Below, in pieces: positions 22,213-29,423 of a stretch of 30,923 bases of DNA. How positions within the stretch are numbered: the first letter of the stretch is position 1; every line of letters begins with the position of its first letter. The notes under the pieces are model-generated. The model saw only the letters and a list, made by a program, of their open reading frames with translations. It ran no database searches and had not been told where the DNA came from. Location of the stretch: the NCBI GenBank assembly GCA_964555565.1, contig CAZKTF010000014.1, positions 1-30,923 on the forward strand, in the 5' to 3' direction. Origin of the DNA: CAZKTF01 sp964555565. Its GTDB lineage: Bacteria; Planctomycetota; JAJSAM01; JAKLKS01. The position numbers were made by a program, and so were the translations under genes.

Positions 22213-23644
22213 GTGGGGAACCACCGCGACGACCCGCTCCTCTACGAGATGTCCCGGCCGGGGCTGCGCTCCGTGCGGATGCCCGCCCCGGAGGTCCCGG
22301 TCCCCGGGGACGCGGTCCCGGCCTCCATGCGGCGGAAGAAGCCCCCGGGCCTCCCCGAGGTCACCGAGGGGGAGCTGGCGCGCCACTTCGTGCGGAACTC
22401 GAAGAAGAACTTCTGCATCGAGACGAACTTCTATCCCCTCGGCTCCTGCACGATGAAGTACAACCCCAAGAGGCACGAGGAGTTCGTCTCCGGCCCCGCG
22501 ATCCGCCGCGCGCACCCCTACCAGCCCGAGGAGGGGGTGCAGCCGGTGCTCCGGATGCTCGCCGAGATGCAGCGGTTCCTCGAGGAGCTCTCCGGCTTCC
22601 CGCACGTCTCCCTCCACCCCTCCGCCGGGTCGCACGGGGAGCTCACCTGCCTCATGATGATCCGGGCCTACCACCGGGACCACGCGCCGGGAAGGCTGGA
22701 GGTCCTCATCCCGGACACGGCCCACGGGACGAACCCCGCCACGGTCACGATGTGCGGCCTCACGCCGGTGCCGGTCCCCTCGAGGAAGGACGGGCTCCTC
22801 GACCTGGAGGCCATGCGCGCGCGGATCGGCCCGAACACGGCGGCCGCCATGGTGACGAACCCCAACACCCTCGGGCTCTTCGAGAGCGGGATCCACGACC
22901 TGGCGGACGCGCTCCACGCCGCCGGGGCGTTCCTCTTCATGGACGGCGCCAACTTCAACGCGATCGTGGGCCGCGCGCGGCCCGCGGACTTCGGCGCGGA
23001 CTGCATGCACATCAACCTGCACAAGACCTTCACCGTCCCCCACGGGGGCGGCGGGCCGGGCTCCGGGCCCGTGGGCTTCGTCGAGGCGCTCGCGCCCTAC
23101 GCCCCGGTCCCCGTGATCGTCAGGGAGGGCTCCCGGGTCCGCCTCGACCGGGACCGCCCGAAGTCGATCGGACAGGTCCGCTCCTTCGTCGGGTCCACGG
23201 GCGCGATCCTCCGCTCCTACGCCTACATCCGGACGCTCGGCGCCGCCGGGGTCCGGCGGGTGGCCGAGAACGCGGTCCTCAACGCCAACTACCTCCGCAC
23301 GGCGCTCCGCGGGGTCTTCGACACCCCCTACGACCGCCTCTGCAAGCACGAGTTCGTCCTCTCGGCGAGCGGGCTGAAGGAACGCACCGGGGTGCGCGCC
23401 CTGGACGTGGCCAAGCGGCTCCTCGACCTGGGCTTCCATCCCCCGACCATCTACTTCCCGCTCACCGTCCCCGAGTGCCTGATGATCGAGCCCACGGAGA
23501 CCGAGGCGCGGGGGACGCTGGACGCCTTCGCCGACGCGCTCAAGCAGATCGTCCGGGAGGCCTCCGAGGACCCGGCGCGCGTCACGACGGCCCCCGCGAC
23601 GAGGCCCGTCTCGCGGCTGGACGAGGTGCGGGCGGCCCGGGAGC
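22213..23644 (+). CDS. gcvPB: Glycine dehydrogenase (decarboxylating) subunit 2 (3' end in assembly gap)
   Basis: C-terminal, PLP-binding half of the P protein. The PLP lysine is Lys271 in HINLHKTFTVPHGGGGPG. Other motifs are FYPLGSCTMKYNPK, HPSAGSHGEL, DTAHGTNPATV, MDGANFNAIVG and PTETEARGTLDAF. The GTG at 22213 follows the gcvPA stop by 2 bp and has an AAGGAG ribosome-binding site in the end of gcvPA. The sequence reads to LDEVRAARE, normally only about ten residues from the end of this protein, and then runs into 10 N. A frame after the gap (23657-23725) gives a Pro/Ala-rich tail ending AAAKPEAVPAR-stop, which may be the end of this gene. The true gap length is unknown. Confidence 0.96.
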
Positions 23645-23654
23645 NNNNNNNNNN
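23645..23654. other. Assembly gap (10 N)
   Basis: Ten undetermined bases, probably a placeholder. It removes the end of gcvPB. The 83 bases between gap and lgt contain an open frame ending in TAG at 23723-23725, in the lgt frame, that encodes a Pro/Ala-rich tail. Confidence 0.98.
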
Positions 23655-23737
23655 GGTCCCCCGCCCCGTCCGCTCCCCCCTCCTCCCCGGCGGCCGCCAA
23701 GCCGGAGGCCGTGCCCGCGAGGTAGCGGGCGACCCCC

Positions 23738-24748
23738 ATGCACCCGATCCTCTTCCATCTCCCGCCCTTCCCGGCCTGGCTCGGCGCGGCCGTGCTCGCC
23801 GTGATCGCGGCGGTGTTCGTCGTCCTCGCGCTCCGGGACCGAACGGACACCGCCTCCTGGTGGACCGCCGCGGTCTTCGGGGCGGGGGCCGCGGCGCTCC
23901 TCGGCGTGAAGGGGTTCTCGGGGGTCGTCGAACCCTGGCCCGTGCGGCTGTTCGGGATCCTCGTCGTCCTGGGGTTCCTCGCGGGGACGAAGATCGTCCA
24001 GGCCCGAAACCGGCGCCTCGGCCTCATGGACGACGACTCCTCCTTCGACCTCTGCTTCTACATCCTCCTCGCGGGGCTCGCCGGGGCGCGGATGCTCTAC
24101 GTCCTCCAGAACGAGAAGAAGTTCGAGGGGGAGCCGCTCAAGATGCTCGCGGTCTGGGACGGAGGGCTCGTCTGGTACGGCGGCGCGATCGCCGGGACGC
24201 TCTACGGGTGGTACCGGCTCGCGAAGCAGCGGAAGGACGTGTGGGCGGTCTCCGACTCGCTCGCGCTCGCGGCCTGCATCGGGATGGCCGTGGGCCGCTG
24301 GGGCTGCTTCCTCGCGGGCTGCGACTACGGGACACGGGCCGACCCGTCCCTCCCCTGGGCCGTCCACTTCCCGAAGGACCTGAAGGAGTCCCTCGTGCCG
24401 GAGTCGGAGCGCGTGGACTTCCGCGGGGAGCCGATCTGGCTCCACCCGGCCCAGATCTACGAGTCCCTCGCGAACCTCCTGATCTTCGGGATCCTCTGGT
24501 GGATCGACCGCCGCCGCACGGGGCGCGCCTTCCCGGGGCGGCTCGCGGCGACCTACCTCGTCCTCTACGCCGTCTCGCGCGGGGTCCTCGAGACGTGGCG
24601 CGGCGACTTCGACCGCGGCTCCGTGGACCTGGGGTTCTGGAAGCCGTCCTTCAGCCAGTTCGTCTCCCTCTTCGTCCTGGCGGGCGGCGTCCTCCTCTAC
24701 CGCGCGCTCAGACGCCGGCGCCCGGCCCCCGCGGCCCCGCCCGCGTAG
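23738..24748 (+). CDS. lgt: Prolipoprotein diacylglyceryl transferase
   Basis: Integral inner-membrane enzyme (336 residues) that transfers diacylglycerol from phosphatidylglycerol to the lipobox Cys of prolipoproteins. About seven hydrophobic segments are visible. The signature is degenerate but recognisable: GRWGCFLAGCDYG at residues 186-198, in place of the usual GRxGNFxNxExxG. Other family motifs are FDLCFYILLAGLAGARMLYV, GGLVWYGGAIAG and WLHPAQIYESL. The Asn residues common in the proteobacterial signature are Cys/Ala here, as in several distant Lgt lineages. The ATG at 23738 gives a typical N-terminus; a GAGG lies about 12 nt upstream. It follows gcvPB on the same strand and may be read from the same transcript. 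The TAG stop lies inside a terminal inverted repeat. Confidence 0.95.
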   Translation: MHPILFHLPPFPAWLGAAVLAVIAAVFVVLALRDRTDTASWWTAAVFGAGAAALLGVKGFSGVVEPWPVRLFGILVVLGFLAGTKIVQARNRRLGLMDDDSSFDLCFYILLAGLAGARMLYVLQNEKKFEGEPLKMLAVWDGGLVWYGGAIAGTLYGWYRLAKQRKDVWAVSDSLALAACIGMAVGRWGCFLAGCDYGTRADPSLPWAVHFPKDLKESLVPESERVDFRGEPIWLHPAQIYESLANLLIFGILWWIDRRRTGRAFPGRLAATYLVLYAVSRGVLETWRGDFDRGSVDLGFWKPSFSQFVSLFVLAGGVLLYRALRRRRPAPAAPPA

Positions 24749-25039
24749 CAGCCTCGACGAAGTTCCTTCGCACCCTCCCCGCGTCTCTCTCGGCATCGAG
24801 GAACTTCGTCGAGGCCGCACAGGGGCATCGCCTCGCGCCGGGCGTCGCCGGTCCCGGTCCGCAGCCCCTTCCCGGCGCGAGGCAACGGCACCGGAGCACC
24901 GGGCGAGCCGACGCCCCGCGCCGGAAGCGACGGCCGGCGCACGGCGCGGTGTCGCTGGCGCGGGGCGAAGACCCTATGGCAACCCGTCGCGCGCGGCGCT
25001 TCGACCGGGTCGGGGGCGAGAGCGCGACGGGCTGCTACG
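24744..25039. repeat. Four-hairpin palindromic element with 10-bp terminal inverted repeats
   Basis: This fills the gap between the convergent genes lgt and the kelch lipoprotein. The ends are perfect inverted repeats, CGTAGCAGCC (24744-24753) and GGCTGCTACG (25030-25039), and each contains the TAG stop of the adjoining gene. Inside are four strong hairpins in a row. Stem 1 is 17 bp perfect (24751-24767 with 24799-24815). Stem 2 is 12 bp perfect (24831-24842 with 24871-24882). Stem 3 is 11+6 bp around a 3-nt bulge (24912-24922 and 24926-24931 with 24951-24956 and 24957-24967). Stem 4 is 10 bp perfect (24983-24992 with 25022-25031). It codes for nothing convincing. It may be a MITE or REPIN-like cluster, a structured RNA, or a two-way terminator. 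Confidence 0.75.
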
Positions 25040-26558
25040 GATCGAGGTGGACCCGGTCGCAGGAGCGGAGGGCGTTCGCGCCGGGCGCGGGGTGCTTGCC
25101 CCCGACGATCAGGACCTCCCCGTCGGGGAGGACCGTGGCGGTGTGGCCGCTGCGGGGGGCCAGGAGCTGCAGCCCCGAATAGAGGAAGGAGATGGTGGGC
25201 GGGGAGTAGAACTCGATCGCGACGTGGAAGATCGTCCCGGCGCCCGGCCCGGGCTTCTCGCCGCCCGCCACGAAGACCCGCCCGTTGGGGAGCCGGATCG
25301 CCGTGTGGAGCGAGCGGACGTCCCCCAGGTTCTGGACCTGGAGGAAGCGCGTCTCGGAGGGGATCCAGCGCTCGGCGGTGAAGCCCCCGCCCCCGGCCAC
25401 GAGGACGCTCCCGTCGGAGAGCAGCGTGGCCGTGTGTTCCCGCCGCGGCGTCGTCATCGTCCCGGCGAGCGCGAAGTTCCCCGCCACCGGGTCGAAGACC
25501 TCCGCCTTCGCGTCGGTCCCGTGGCCCCCGGTCACGAGCACGCGCCCGTCCCCGAGCATCGTGGCCCGGTGCCCGGCGCGCGCCACCGCCATGGCGGGGA
25601 GCGCCGCCGTCGTCCGCGGGCCCGGGTCGAAGACCTCGGCCGAGGTCCGGGAGTAGTTGGGCGCCCCCGGGGAGTCGGTCCGCGACCCGCCGGCGATGAG
25701 CACGCGGCCGTCCGCCAGCAGCGTGGCCTGGTGGCCGGTGCGCCGCTCCTGGAGGGTCCCGCTCGCCACGACGGCGTCCAGCACCGGATCGTAGAGCTCC
25801 CATCGGTCCTCCCCGATGCTCGCGGCGCCGGCGGTCTCGCCGCCGGCGAGGAGGACCAGCCCCGAGGGGAGCGCCGTGGCGGTGAGGCGGGCGCGGGCCG
25901 GGGAGAGCGTCGCCCCCGCCGTGGTCCAGAGCCCCGTGTCCGGGTCGTAGCTCTCGATGGACCCCGTGACCGAGGCGTCCGTCGCGAACCCCCCGAACAC
26001 GGCAACCCGCCCGTCGGAGAGCGCCGCCGCCGCGTGGCCCGAGCGGCCCCTCTCCAGGTCCCCCGTGGGCCGGACGGTCCCGGTCTGCACGGGAGACCCG
26101 CCCCCGCCGCCCCCGCCGCCCGCCTCCACGCGGAACTCCGAGTGCCAGGGCCGCCGGAGGGGCTTCCCGCCCGCGGTGACGGCCGCGGTCCCGAGGAGGA
26201 CCTGGTAGTAGCGGCCCCCCTCGAGGCGCTGGCGCGGGGTGAGCGTCGCCGTGCGGAGGTCCAGGGAGACCGTCACCGTCGCCGAGACCGGCGCGAGCGT
26301 CCCGCTCGGGGTGAGCAGGAGCGCCCCGGACTCGAGCGGGGAGGGGGCCATGTCGGTCCGGAACTGCAGGACCACCGCGCTGGCGGAGGGGACGCCCTCG
26401 GCCCCGTCCGGGGGGTTGACGGAGGAGACGACCAGTCCCGCCCCTCCCGCCGCGGACCCCTCTCCCCCGCCGCCGCCCCCGCCGCCGCACGCGGCGAGGA
26501 TCGCCGCGAGGAGGACGCAGGGACCGCGGGGGAGGGAGCGGGTTTCCACGGGCTCCAT
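25035..26558 (-). CDS. Kelch-repeat lipoprotein with Ig-like domain
   Basis: A 507-residue predicted lipoprotein (SLPRGPCVLLAAILAAC, then a Gly-rich spacer). An Ig-like domain of the Big_5 type follows (SSVNPPDGAEGVPSAS, LQFRTDM, LEGGRYYQVLLG). After a second Gly run come seven kelch-like repeats with the pattern R-x-G/E-H-x-A-T-x-L-x-D-G-x-V-L-x-x-G-G, for example RTGHQATLLADGRVLIAGGS and RSGHTATVLPDGEVLIVGGK, which should close a beta-propeller. It is likely a surface or periplasmic binding protein; the ligand is unknown. TAGAAT on the minus strand overlaps the ATG at 26558, so the real start may be the in-frame GTG at 26549 (codon 4), 7 nt after that hexamer. The TAG stop lies in the palindromic element. 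Confidence 0.9.
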   Translation of the reverse strand: MEPVETRSLPRGPCVLLAAILAACGGGGGGGGEGSAAGGAGLVVSSVNPPDGAEGVPSASAVVLQFRTDMAPSPLESGALLLTPSGTLAPVSATVTVSLDLRTATLTPRQRLEGGRYYQVLLGTAAVTAGGKPLRRPWHSEFRVEAGGGGGGGGSPVQTGTVRPTGDLERGRSGHAAAALSDGRVAVFGGFATDASVTGSIESYDPDTGLWTTAGATLSPARARLTATALPSGLVLLAGGETAGAASIGEDRWELYDPVLDAVVASGTLQERRTGHQATLLADGRVLIAGGSRTDSPGAPNYSRTSAEVFDPGPRTTAALPAMAVARAGHRATMLGDGRVLVTGGHGTDAKAEVFDPVAGNFALAGTMTTPRREHTATLLSDGSVLVAGGGGFTAERWIPSETRFLQVQNLGDVRSLHTAIRLPNGRVFVAGGEKPGPGAGTIFHVAIEFYSPPTISFLYSGLQLLAPRSGHTATVLPDGEVLIVGGKHPAPGANALRSCDRVHLDP

Positions 26559-26562
26559 TCTA
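26557..26562 (-). promoter_or_regulatory. -10 element (TAGAAT) overlapping the annotated start of the kelch gene
   Basis: TAGAAT on the minus strand ends inside the ATG at 26558. A start codon cannot normally lie inside the -10 box of its own promoter, so either the GTG at 26549 is used as a leaderless start, or the gene is read from the upstream HEAT-repeat gene and this hexamer is incidental. Confidence 0.4.
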
Positions 26563-26602
26563 CCGGCGGGAGGCGGGCCGGCGCGCCCGGAGGCGGCTCT
26601 CC

Positions 26603-28276
26603 CTAGTGCGGTCTCCCGTAGTCCAGGACCAGGACCGCATCGCGCATCGCCTCCGCGGCGCCGTCGTCCGGCTCGATCCCGTACCGCGCCGCGAGCGCCG
26701 GGCGCGCGGCCCGGTCCCCGAGGTCCCCCATGGCCAGGGCCGCCTGCGTCCGCACCGCTGGGTTCGGGTGGGAGAGGCACCCCTCCAGGGCCTCCCGGGC
26801 CCCGGGGCACCCCGGGGCGCGCCCGAGGACGCGGACCGCGTTGGCGAGGACCCCGGGGGCGGGGTTCCCCCGGAGGGTCTCGAGCAGGGCCGGGGCCGCC
26901 GCGTCGGCGAGCGGCCCCGCCCGGAGGTTCGAGCGGGCCGTCCAGGCGCGCAGCGCGAGCTCCGGGGCGGCCTCGGTCTCGCTCCGGAGCATCGCCACCA
27001 GCGCCGGGGCCCCGCGCGCGTCCCCGAGGGCGCCGAGCGCGTCGGCGATCTTGGAGCGGAGGAACTCCTCGGGCTCCCGTGCCATCCGCCGCGCGAGGGC
27101 CTCCACCGTCGCGGGGTCCCGGAACCGCCCCAGGGCCAGGACGGCGGCGCGGCGGAGCGAGGGGTCCGGGGACTCGAGCGCGGCGAGCGTGCGGACGAGG
27201 GCGTCGGGCCGCCCGAGCCCCCGGAGCGCCGCGAGGACCTCGAGGCGGACCTCCCACTCCGTGCGGGCCATGGCCTCGAGGATCCCCCCCACGGCCTGCT
27301 CGTCGGGGGCGAAGCGGAGGAGCCGCTGGATCGCGATGGCCGCGGTCTCGGGCGGGGCGGTGCGGGCCTGCGCCAGGAGCCGCCGGAGCATCCCCGGGTC
27401 CTTCCGATCCACGAGGACCATCTCGACGTCGGAGCCCACGGGCACGGAGAGAGGGAGCCCCAGGGCCCACTCGCGGAGCGGGGCGAGCCCGCGTGCGGGA
27501 GGGGCGCGCATGGGCCGGCCGAGCCCCTCCTCCCGCCCGAGGAGGAGGAGTCCCGCCGCCGCGTGGACGCGGTCCGCCGGGTCCGTGGAGCGCAGCGCCT
27601 CCCCCAGGGCCGGGACCGACCCCGCGTCCCCGAGGCGCGCGAGGACGAGCAGCGCCCCGGGACGGGCGGACCGGTCCACCCGCGAAAGGACCGCCCGCAG
27701 CGCCGCCGCGGACTCCGCGCGATCCGGCCGGGCGGCCAGCGCGGCCATCGCCGCGCCGGCCACGGGGAGGAGGGGCGCCGTCGCCACCTCGGCCAGGGTC
27801 TCCGGGGGGACCCCGGGCACGTGGGCCGCGAGGACCTCCACGGCGCGCCGCCGCACGATCGGGTTCGTGCTGAAGAGGCAGCGGAGCAGCGCGTCCCGCA
27901 GCGGCACCGCGAGCCGGGCGTCCCGCACGCAGCCGAGCGCGTTCCACACCATGTCGGTGTTGGCGACGAAGTTCAGGTCCACCGCGCGGCGGAGGGCCGC
28001 CGCCACGGCCTCGGGGTCGGGGTCCGCGGCGAGCGTGTCCTGCGCGAAGGTCACCTGGTCGATGTCCCCCCACTCCAGGAGGCGGAGCAGCCCCGCGCGC
28101 CGCGCCTCCTCGCCGGCGGGCGGCGGCGGGAGGGGTTCCCTGCGCGGCGGCGGGGGGGGGGAGGGCGCGACCGGAGCGGGGGTCCCCGGCGGGGCCGCGG
28201 GAGCCGGGGGGTCCCCGCAGGACGCCGCCAGCAGCGCCGCCGCGAGGAGCGCCGCCGCGGCCGTCGTCCGTGCCAT
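26603..28276 (-). CDS. HEAT-repeat lipoprotein
   Basis: A 557-residue predicted lipoprotein (MARTTAAAALLAAALLAASC, lipobox AASC at residue 20) with a Pro-rich spacer to about residue 55. The rest is an alpha-solenoid of HEAT/PBS-lyase-type repeats: VRRRAVEVLAAHVP, RPGALLVLARLGDAGSVPAL, VRLEVLAALRGLGRPDALV, LRRAAVLALGRFRDPATVEAL, LRSKIADALGALGDARGAPAL and VRTQAALAMGDLGDRAARPAL. Such scaffolds bind other proteins; no enzyme motif is visible. TACAAT on the minus strand ends 6 nt before the ATG with no ribosome-binding site between, suggesting a leaderless mRNA. The kelch lipoprotein gene follows 44 bp downstream on the same strand and may be co-transcribed. Confidence 0.92.
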   Translation of the reverse strand: MARTTAAAALLAAALLAASCGDPPAPAAPPGTPAPVAPSPPPPPRREPLPPPPAGEEARRAGLLRLLEWGDIDQVTFAQDTLAADPDPEAVAAALRRAVDLNFVANTDMVWNALGCVRDARLAVPLRDALLRCLFSTNPIVRRRAVEVLAAHVPGVPPETLAEVATAPLLPVAGAAMAALAARPDRAESAAALRAVLSRVDRSARPGALLVLARLGDAGSVPALGEALRSTDPADRVHAAAGLLLLGREEGLGRPMRAPPARGLAPLREWALGLPLSVPVGSDVEMVLVDRKDPGMLRRLLAQARTAPPETAAIAIQRLLRFAPDEQAVGGILEAMARTEWEVRLEVLAALRGLGRPDALVRTLAALESPDPSLRRAAVLALGRFRDPATVEALARRMAREPEEFLRSKIADALGALGDARGAPALVAMLRSETEAAPELALRAWTARSNLRAGPLADAAAPALLETLRGNPAPGVLANAVRVLGRAPGCPGAREALEGCLSHPNPAVRTQAALAMGDLGDRAARPALAARYGIEPDDGAAEAMRDAVLVLDYGRPH

Positions 28277-28282
28277 CGCCGG

Positions 28283-28288
28283 ATTGTA
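28283..28288 (-). promoter_or_regulatory. -10 element (TACAAT), leaderless start of the HEAT-repeat gene
   Basis: TACAAT on the minus strand lies 6 nt upstream of the ATG at 28276. Transcription starting the usual 6-7 nt after the hexamer would begin at the start codon. It is back to back with the dus promoter. Confidence 0.55.
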
Positions 28289-28311
28289 CGGGCCGGGGCT
28301 GGCGGCACCCG

Positions 28312-28317
28312 TAGCAT
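28312..28317 (+). promoter_or_regulatory. Candidate -10 element (TAGCAT) of the dus gene
   Basis: TAGCAT ends 11 nt before the ATG at 28329, giving a leader of only a few bases and no ribosome-binding site. It is divergent from TACAAT at 28283-28288. Confidence 0.4.
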
Positions 28318-28328
28318 GGCCCGACCCC

Positions 28329-29405
28329 ATGCGGATCCGCGACCTCCCCCTCGATTCGCCCGTCCTCCTCGCCCCGATGGCGGGGGTGACCAACCGCCCC
28401 TTCCGGGTCATGGCCCGCCGGAACGGGTGCGCGCTCACCGCCACCGAGATGCTCTCCGCCGACTTCCTCGTGCGGCAGCGGCCGGAGGAGCGGGAGGCCC
28501 ACCGCGTGGTCCCGGAGGAGCGCCCGATGGCCCTCCAGCTCATGGGCTCCGACCCCGCCGTCATGGCCGAGGCCGCGCGGATCTGCGAGGACCTCGGCGC
28601 GGACGTGGTGGACGTGAACATGGGGTGCCCGGTCCGCAAGGTCGTGGTCCGGGGCTGCGGGGCGGCCCTGCTCCGCGACCCCTCCCGGGCGGCGGGGATC
28701 GTCGAGTCCATGGCGCGCGCCGTCCGGATCCCGGTCACGGCGAAGCTCCGGGCCGGGTGGCAGGACGACTGCCTCTCGGCCCCGCTCCTCGCGCGCACGC
28801 TCGAGGACGCCGGCGCGGCGGCGCTGTCCGTGCACGGGCGGAGCCGCGAGCAGCAGTACGCCGGCCGCGTGAACCTGGACCTCATCGCCGAGGTCGTGCG
28901 CGCCGTCTCGATCCCCGTGGTCGCCAACGGGGATGTCCATGGGCCCGAGCAGGCGCGCACCGTCCTTCAGCGGACGGGGGCCGACGCCGTGATGATCGGC
29001 CGCGGCGCCATCGGCAACCTCTGGATCTTCCGCGCCACGGCGGCCCTGCTGCGCGACGGGGTCGTCCCTCCCCGCCCGACGCCTGAGGAGCGCCTCGGGG
29101 AGTTCCGCGAGCACCTCGCGCGCCTCGTGGCCGAGGGGGGCGAGTGGCTCGCGGTGCGGAGGATGCGGAAGTACGCCCCCTACTACGCCACGGGGGTCGC
29201 CGGGTCGCGGGCCTTCCGGGCCGCCGTGGTCCGCCTCGAGACCGCCGCGGAGGTGGAGGGGCTCGCGGAGCGGCTCTTCCGGGGCGAGGCGGAGGGGGTC
29301 GCGGTCTCCGCGGCGCTCGGGGTCTCGCGCGAGGAGGTCCTCGCCGTCGCCCGCGCCGAGGCCGCCGAGACGGCCGCCGACCTCGCGTCGCGCGGTGAAC
29401 GGTAG
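28329..29405 (+). CDS. dusB: tRNA-dihydrouridine synthase (DusB-like)
   Basis: FMN-dependent enzyme (358 residues) that reduces uridine to dihydrouridine in the D-loop of tRNAs. Family motifs are LLAPMAGVTNRPFRVM, TEMLSADFLV, ALQLMGSDPAVM, VDVNMGCPVRKV with catalytic Cys100, AALLRDPSRAAGIV, VTAKLRAGWQDD, LSVHGRSREQQYAG, VVANGDVHGPEQA and MIGRGAIGNLWIF, followed by the small helical tRNA-binding domain. DusB is the best guess within the Dus family because of NMGCPVRKV and GRGAIGNLWIF; subgroup assignment by eye is less sure than the family. The ATG at 28329 is at the natural family start. The gene ends in a hairpin shared with the convergent TolC-type gene. Confidence 0.93.
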   Translation: MRIRDLPLDSPVLLAPMAGVTNRPFRVMARRNGCALTATEMLSADFLVRQRPEEREAHRVVPEERPMALQLMGSDPAVMAEAARICEDLGADVVDVNMGCPVRKVVVRGCGAALLRDPSRAAGIVESMARAVRIPVTAKLRAGWQDDCLSAPLLARTLEDAGAAALSVHGRSREQQYAGRVNLDLIAEVVRAVSIPVVANGDVHGPEQARTVLQRTGADAVMIGRGAIGNLWIFRATAALLRDGVVPPRPTPEERLGEFREHLARLVAEGGEWLAVRRMRKYAPYYATGVAGSRAFRAAVVRLETAAEVEGLAERLFRGEAEGVAVSAALGVSREEVLAVARAEAAETAADLASRGER

Positions 29406-29423
29406 GGCCGCGCAGCCCCTACC
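29401..29423. terminator. Bidirectional hairpin between dus and the TolC-like gene
   Basis: GGTAGGG (29401-29407) pairs with CCCTACC (29417-29423), a 7-bp perfect stem with a 9-nt loop. It contains the TAG stops of both convergent genes, which are only 13 bp apart. There is no T tract, so intrinsic termination is possible rather than shown. Confidence 0.4.

Noticed and set aside
24749..25034. Cobalamin or other known riboswitch in the hairpin cluster
   Set aside because: It is downstream of both convergent genes rather than in a leader, and I do not see conserved aptamer boxes.
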